Below, in pieces: positions 12,162 through 15,408 of a stretch of 15,408 nt of DNA. The number at the start of each line of letters is the position of its first letter. The first letter of the stretch is position 1. The notes beneath the pieces were generated by a model that was given only the letters and a program-made list of their open reading frames with translations, was not told the DNA's origin and searched no databases. This DNA is from NIOZ-UU13 sp048635425 (GTDB lineage Bacteria; Planctomycetota; Phycisphaerae; Sedimentisphaerales; Anaerobacaceae): NCBI GenBank assembly GCA_048635425.1, contig JAIVYN010000066.1:1-15408 (forward strand), read 5' to 3'. The translations under genes were made by a program, and so were the position numbers.

Positions 12162-13025
12162 ATGGAGTTAACTCGTAGAATCATCTTAGTTCTGGCCGTA
12201 GCAGCGGTGGCAGCAGTAACCGTTCTACCTGGCTCTGCTGACGAGAAGAATGAAAAAGACATCTGGACTGAGGATGAACCACGAGGACCGGGAAGGGGAG
12301 CAAGGCCGGGACCCGGACGAGGGCCGGGACGGGGTTCAAGAAGATTCGAGCCAACAGATGAGGAAATTGACCGTGTTATGAAGAGCCTGCAGGAAAGCAA
12401 CCCCGAAAAGGCAAAGGAGTTAGCCCGGTTACGCGAGAAAGACCCAAACCAGTTCAGCGTCGAACTTAGAAGACACGGCCATGAGGAGTTCGGCAAGATA
12501 ATCAGGGAACGTATAGACAACTGGAGGAAGAGAAGACGTGCAGAATTTCTTGAATCGCTTGAAAAGTTTGACCCCAAGGAAGCCCAGGAGCTGGCTAAAT
12601 TAAAAGACACAAACCCGGACCTTTATGCAGAAAAATACGAGCTCGCCTTGAAAAAATATGGACGAATTATTGAAGAAGGAAGGAGGAACCCTGAATTAGC
12701 TGAGGTCCTTATAGAAGATTTGAAACTGAAAAAAAGACGAGATGAGTTGCTCAAAAATATCAAGGCTGTCAAAAGCGAGAACGAAAATAAAAAATTAGTA
12801 GCTGAGCTGGAAGAGGTGGTTGCCGGTAGGTTTGACCTGATTGTCAGAAGAAAGCAAATAGCATACGAACGACTGCTTAGGTGGCTTGAGGAGCTGCGAA
12901 AACGTATCAGGGAAAGCAGAGGTGAGATTGTTAGGTGGAGGGATGATAAATTCAAGAATGAGAATGTAAAAAAGCGGATGCAGGACTTGCTTGGAGAAAC
13001 TCCAACAGAATTCAGATGGGACTAA
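12162..13025 (+). CDS. secreted charged helical repeat protein, function unknown
   Basis: A 287-residue exported protein, third gene of the sigma-factor operon. Residues 1-26 form a signal peptide (MELTRRIILVLAVAAVAAVT then a PGSADE end); 40-60 are a Gly/Pro/Arg linker of repeated PGRG units. The rest is almost all Lys, Arg, Glu and Leu helix. Two copies of a unit about 57 residues apart are clear: NPEKAKELARLREKDPN...GKIIRE (80-116) and DPKEAQELAKLKDTNPD...GRIIEE (137-172), with a weaker third beginning NPELAEVLIED (176). Likely coiled coil. It could be a periplasmic sensor or Spy/CpxP-like chaperone for the sigma system, but no such motif (LTxxQ) is present. ATG at 12162 has GAAGGG 8 nt upstream and begins the signal peptide exactly; the in-frame GTG at 12138 would overlap the previous gene and is rejected. 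Confidence 0.78.
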   Translation: MELTRRIILVLAVAAVAAVTVLPGSADEKNEKDIWTEDEPRGPGRGARPGPGRGPGRGSRRFEPTDEEIDRVMKSLQESNPEKAKELARLREKDPNQFSVELRRHGHEEFGKIIRERIDNWRKRRRAEFLESLEKFDPKEAQELAKLKDTNPDLYAEKYELALKKYGRIIEEGRRNPELAEVLIEDLKLKKRRDELLKNIKAVKSENENKKLVAELEEVVAGRFDLIVRRKQIAYERLLRWLEELRKRIRESRGEIVRWRDDKFKNENVKKRMQDLLGETPTEFRWD

Positions 13026-13095
13026 GCAATACTGATTGACATAGCTCGACATAGGAGAGCTGGTTAGTGGTGAGTGCTTAAAGGGAGGGGAAGAT

Positions 13096-13140
13096 ACTCA
13101 ATTCAATACCTGTCCCGATGGTTTTAATCGGGATTCGACA
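13096..13140 (+). repeat. 45-bp hairpin repeat, copy B
   Basis: Begins ACTCAATTCAATACCTGT, ends TCGGGATTCGACA; 41 of 45 identical to copy A (6479-6523, other strand). The central stem TCCCGAT / ATCGGGA is perfect here with a 7-nt loop, while copy A has one mismatch. Confidence 0.8.
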
Positions 13141-13177
13141 TTTCTTGCCTGCCCCGGTAATATCAGCCGGGGCTTGA

Positions 13178-13215
13178 CCTTGTGCATTTATCCCTTGTGC
13201 TCTTGCCCCTTGTAC
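13178..13215. repeat. CCTTGTGC repeat, 15-bp period
   Basis: CCTTGTGC at 13178-13185 and 13193-13200 and CCTTGTAC at 13208-13215, each 15 bp apart, with variable bases between. Confidence 0.6.
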
Positions 13216-13313
13216 ACTAAGATGTTCTGGCGAGAATGGATATTTTGGTTGCTGTGGCGCGCCTGCAAGAAGATAAATCTAAAAAACAATTGACAATATT
13301 CCTTGTTTTCTTG

Positions 13314-13318
13314 GGAGG
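13314..13318 (+). promoter_or_regulatory. Shine-Dalgarno deciding the GTG start
   Basis: GGAGG inside GGGAGGA, 8 nt before the GTG at 13327. It rules out the in-frame TTG at 13303, which lies upstream of this site. Confidence 0.8.
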
Positions 13319-13326
13319 ACTTCGTT

Positions 13327-14292
13327 GTGAATAGAAATGTGCTGATAGCAGCTATTCTGATAGCCTGCATTTTCAACTCAATAGGCCTGTCTGAGGAAAA
13401 ACAGGCGAGGGCCGGGGTGAACTACTTGTTCTCTTACTTCAAAGACAACGGCCAGGACGGCCTGCACCTGGCATACAGTCACGATGGCCTGAAGTGGACG
13501 GCCTTAAAAAACGACCGATCGCTTCTTAAGCCGCAGGTCGCAGGCATGCTCATGCGCGACCCCTGCATCTGCCGCGGGCCGGACGGCACTTTTCATATGG
13601 TCTGGACCAGCAGCTGGCGGGAAAAAGGTATCGGAATCGCTCACTCCAAAGACCTCATCAAATGGTCCGAACAGAAATATATTCCTGTTATGGAACATGA
13701 GCCAACAGCGATGAACTGCTGGGCGCCCGAGATTTTTTATGACTCCACGAACAAAAAGTACCTCATCTATTGGTCCACAACAATCCCCGGCCGATTTCCC
13801 AGCACCGAAAACACGGGTGACAGAGATAGAGGGAAACAGCTAAATCACAGAATCTACTGCGTTACAACTAAGGACTTCCAGACCTATTCCAGGACGAGGC
13901 TTTTCTATGATGACGGATTTAATGTGATTGATGCCACAATCATCAAAGACGGCAGCAGGTATGTAATGTTCCTCAAAGATGAGACGAAAGAGCCTGTGGC
14001 AAAGAAGAATATCCGTATTGCTTACAGCGATAAACTTCAAGGGCCATACGGCCATGCGTCCGACCCGATTTCGCCCGACTGGGTCGAAGGCCCGACCGCC
14101 CTGAAAATCGACGACTATTGGTATTTATATTATGACGGATACACACGTCATCGGTACGAAGGCCTAAGGTCGAAGGACTTCAAGATTTGGGAGTCAATTA
14201 CTGATAAGCTGTCCTTTCCTCCCGGCACCAGACACGGAACAGCCTTTATAGTTGAAGATGAACTTCTGAACAAACTCCTCGAATTAAAATAG
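13327..14292 (+). CDS. secreted GH43-like five-bladed beta-propeller glycosidase
   Basis: A 321-residue exported protein from GTG at 13327 (strong GGAGG, 8 nt spacing). Residues 1-22 are a signal peptide (VNRNVLIAAILIACIFNSIG). The mature protein has the repeated blade pattern of the GH43/GH32-like propeller: HLAYSHDGLKWTAL, MRDPCICRGPDGTFHMVWTS, IGIAHSKDLIKWSE, NCWAPEIFYD, KYLIYWS, FNVIDATIIKDGSRYVMF, VEGPTALKIDDYWYLYYD. By family pattern Asp78 (RDP) may be the base, Asp202 (IDATI) the pKa modulator and Glu254 (VEGP) the acid, which would leave an intact triad; this is a motif-level assignment. It probably hydrolyses arabinose-, xylose- or galactose-containing plant or algal polysaccharide outside the cytoplasmic membrane. 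It stands alone, 301 nt after the sigma operon. Confidence 0.85.
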   Translation: MNRNVLIAAILIACIFNSIGLSEEKQARAGVNYLFSYFKDNGQDGLHLAYSHDGLKWTALKNDRSLLKPQVAGMLMRDPCICRGPDGTFHMVWTSSWREKGIGIAHSKDLIKWSEQKYIPVMEHEPTAMNCWAPEIFYDSTNKKYLIYWSTTIPGRFPSTENTGDRDRGKQLNHRIYCVTTKDFQTYSRTRLFYDDGFNVIDATIIKDGSRYVMFLKDETKEPVAKKNIRIAYSDKLQGPYGHASDPISPDWVEGPTALKIDDYWYLYYDGYTRHRYEGLRSKDFKIWESITDKLSFPPGTRHGTAFIVEDELLNKLLELK

Positions 14293-14435
14293 AGTTGTTT
14301 ATACGCCTTGAGTTCACGAACGTTTATACAAACTCAACGCCCTCCAACGTTCCATGTGGGCTTCTTATTCCATATTTAGTCCTGCAATTTATGCGGGATT
14401 TTTCCGCTTCCATATTCGACTTTGCATTCAGTCAC

Positions 14436-14449
14436 TGCGAGCATCCAGC
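14436..14449 (+). repeat. 14-bp direct repeat, left
   Basis: TGCGAGCATCCAGC, identical to 14623-14636. The pair encloses the second MITE-like element but is 29 and 13 nt away from its ends, so it is not a simple target-site duplication. Confidence 0.6.
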
Positions 14450-14478
14450 ATCAAAGATCCCAACATTAACCAATTAAC

Positions 14479-14609
14479 TAATTAGTTCCTGTTGCAGAAA
14501 CAGTATTTGTCATTCCCGCGGAAGCGGGAATCCAGTTTTTCGTTCTGGACCCCTGCTTTCGCAGGGGTGACATAGTTGATTTTTGTTTTCCGCAACAGAT
14601 ACTAATTAA
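14479..14609. repeat. MITE-like element, copy 2
   Basis: Same length (131 bp) and orientation as 3607-3737, with 10 substitutions and no gaps. Most differences lie in the inner right spacer (positions corresponding to ATCGTCGG against ATAGTTGA), while both terminal ends and palindromic arms are kept. In the arms, the changes fall in the first arm's tetraloop (GAAA to GGAA) and at the second arm's edge. Confidence 0.85.
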
Positions 14610-14622
14610 CTACTCACCATTT

Positions 14623-14636
14623 TGCGAGCATCCAGC
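14623..14636 (+). repeat. 14-bp direct repeat, right
   Basis: TGCGAGCATCCAGC, exact partner of 14436-14449 on the other side of the MITE-like element. Confidence 0.6.
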
Positions 14637-14676
14637 TTAGCCACTACTTCATCCGCTCTTCTTTCGGCTTTGCCGG

Positions 14677-15213
14677 CTACTTCGGATTAGCTGCAAGGTA
14701 GTCATTGATGTATTTATGAGTATGAGTTTTCACAGTTTGTCTTATAGAAGGTTCTTTTCCCCTGCCTACATAAAGGCCGCTGTCCCAGCAAATCCCCTCG
14801 GCATACCCATAGTTTCTCACCAGGTTCGCATCTTCGATATGGGCAATCCGCACACAATAAAGATAAGCTTCTTTGTATGCCGGGTCTGTGTACGCTACCA
14901 GATATACCGCCAGACGCGGACGCCCGTCTGCCTGTTCCATTTCTTCTTTGGTCAATACCTTAATCTCGTAATTTCGCAGCTCAAGCTCTACATCAGTTTG
15001 CAACTGCTCCTTCAATGCTTTTTCTTCCGACCCGGCCTTTGCAATGACGTCAACATATACATAGACCCCATCAGAGTCGCGCAAGCGTCTGCGTAACTCT
15101 TGTTGGATTTGTATTCTATCTGTTTCCTGGGCGAAGGTTATTGCTCCCAAAAGGACACTCAAAGAAACTAACGTGCCTATTATGACAAAAATCCAAAACC
15201 TTTTCGTTTTCAT
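14677..15213 (-). CDS. exported protein of unknown function
   Basis: A 178-residue protein I do not recognise. Residues 1-28 are a signal peptide (basic MKTKR, hydrophobic core, ending TFA before Gln29). The mature part is a mixed alpha/beta domain: LRDSDGVYVYVDVIAKAG, a helix with TDVELELRNYEIKVLTKEEM, a strand-rich RPRLAVYLVAYTD, then EAYLYCVRIAHIED, CWDSGLYVGRG and a C-terminal helix HTHKYINDYLAANPK. This order resembles small periplasmic domains that bind ligands or peptides, but no motif fixes a family. The start is supported by AAGGTGA, 6 nt before ATG; that site overlaps the stop codon of the antiporter gene upstream, so the two are translationally linked and in one operon. A role in the antiporter's envelope context is possible but unproven. 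Confidence 0.75.
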   Translation of the reverse strand: MKTKRFWIFVIIGTLVSLSVLLGAITFAQETDRIQIQQELRRRLRDSDGVYVYVDVIAKAGSEEKALKEQLQTDVELELRNYEIKVLTKEEMEQADGRPRLAVYLVAYTDPAYKEAYLYCVRIAHIEDANLVRNYGYAEGICWDSGLYVGRGKEPSIRQTVKTHTHKYINDYLAANPK

Positions 15214-15222
15214 AATATCACC

Positions 15223-15408
15223 TTACCCGCTATACCCGAATAAATACACTAAGTATCCAACATATCCGCAGAGCAGCAGCGTACCGCTTAGGCGCCCGAT
15301 GATGCGTTTACCGATAAGGACCGCCAAGGCAAAAGCCGCACTGACGATAATCATAATCCAGTAATCGGTCCCTCCTGCAAACCGTGGTTCTATTGTAAAT
15401 TCACGGAC
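15223..15408 (-). CDS. CaCA-family Na+/Ca2+ antiporter, C-terminal part
   Basis: A - strand frame runs open from the window edge (15408) to TAA at 15223-15225, giving the last 61 residues of a longer protein. It ends with two hydrophobic segments: DYWIMIIVSAAFALAVLI and, after GKRIIGRLSG, TLLLCGYVGYLVYLF. The G-R-x-x-R/G-L-x-G-x-x-L-L-x-x-Y-x-x-Y-L-x-Y pattern is the typical last helix of bacterial calcium/sodium antiporters of the YrbG type, inner-membrane exchangers of Ca2+ for Na+ or K+. The alpha-repeat motifs that would confirm it lie outside the window. Its stop lies 9 nt before the next ATG, on the Shine-Dalgarno of the exported protein gene, which indicates coupling. Confidence 0.7.
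   Translation of the reverse strand, partial: VREFTIEPRFAGGTDYWIMIIVSAAFALAVLIGKRIIGRLSGTLLLCGYVGYLVYLFGYSG

Larger units (their letters stand above)
13026..13326. other. spacer with two hairpins and a 15-bp-period repeat
   Basis: No gene is seen. It holds the 45-bp repeat copy B with its hairpin (stem 13113-13119 / 13127-13133), a second GC-rich hairpin GCCCCGG / CCGGGGC (13151-13157 / 13167-13173), and CCTTGTGC, CCTTGTGC, CCTTGTAC at exactly 15-bp spacing (13178, 13193, 13208). Neither hairpin is followed by a T run, so intrinsic termination of the sigma operon here is doubtful. No good promoter for the GH43 gene was recognised. Confidence 0.6.
14293..14676. other. spacer between convergent genes, with MITE-like copy
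   Basis: No gene is seen. After the GH43 gene there is a 7-bp inverted pair TTGAGTT (14308-14314) / AACTCAA (14331-14337) and a direct repeat GTTTATAC (14297 and 14322), with no T run. The 131-bp element (14479-14609) follows, bracketed by the 14-bp direct repeat TGCGAGCATCCAGC at 14436-14449 and 14623-14636. Confidence 0.6.

Noticed and set aside
13107..13173. Intrinsic terminator pair after the sigma operon
   Set aside because: Both hairpins are good but neither is followed by a T run on either strand, and the first belongs to a dispersed repeat; kept as repeats instead.
13303..13326. TTG start for the GH43-like gene
   Set aside because: It lies upstream of the GGGAGGA site and would put hydrophilic residues before the signal peptide.

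Overview
The window looks like a piece of a chromosome from an anaerobic planctomycete, most likely of the Phycisphaerae type. This is inference from gene content, not from a marker gene. The pointers are a pseudopilin with an H-x(n)-DG tail, an ECF sigma factor followed by a membrane regulator and a secreted helical protein, secreted beta-helix and GH43-type carbohydrate enzymes, an ASKHA/[2Fe-2S] corrinoid-activator protein, and spacers full of short repeats. Base composition is moderate and fairly uniform. No tRNA, rRNA, CRISPR array, transposase or phage gene was found.

Left part, + strand (1-5933): a 5'-truncated HPPK/deoxynucleoside kinase fusion (folate and nucleotide salvage), a secreted parallel beta-helix protein, panC (pantothenate), a 131-bp MITE-like element, a truncated HicB-like antitoxin remnant, lgt (lipoprotein maturation) and a rhomboid protease. 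The beta-helix gene is wedged with short gaps between two vitamin genes.

Middle part, - strand (6023-10190): a Cys-rich small protein, a 79-residue protein built of 24-residue repeats, a pseudopilin with an unusually long leader and a good sigma-70 promoter, a PGPGW-type membrane protein, and a complete [2Fe-2S]-ASKHA protein of the RACE/corrinoid-activation family.

Right part, + strand (10531-14292): a possible 27-residue coupled ORF and a Cys-rich 97-residue protein; a tight three-gene operon of ECF sigma factor, single-pass membrane regulator (probable anti-sigma) and secreted charged helical repeat protein; then a secreted GH43-like glycosidase. The window closes on the - strand with the C-terminus of a CaCA-type Na+/Ca2+ antiporter coupled to a secreted protein of unknown function.

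The most unusual layer is in the spacers. There are two 92%-identical copies of a MITE-like element with nested palindromes, a 45-bp hairpin repeat in two copies, a 25-bp palindromic repeat found once in a spacer and once inside the pseudopilin leader coding region, and heptanucleotide tandem repeats. One heptamer, GATACGA, lies directly in front of the start codons of both lgt and the ASKHA gene, neither of which has a clear Shine-Dalgarno. I see no clear multi-gene novel defence or biosynthetic system; the best novelty candidates are these repeats, the 79-residue repeat protein and the sigma-factor operon's secreted product.
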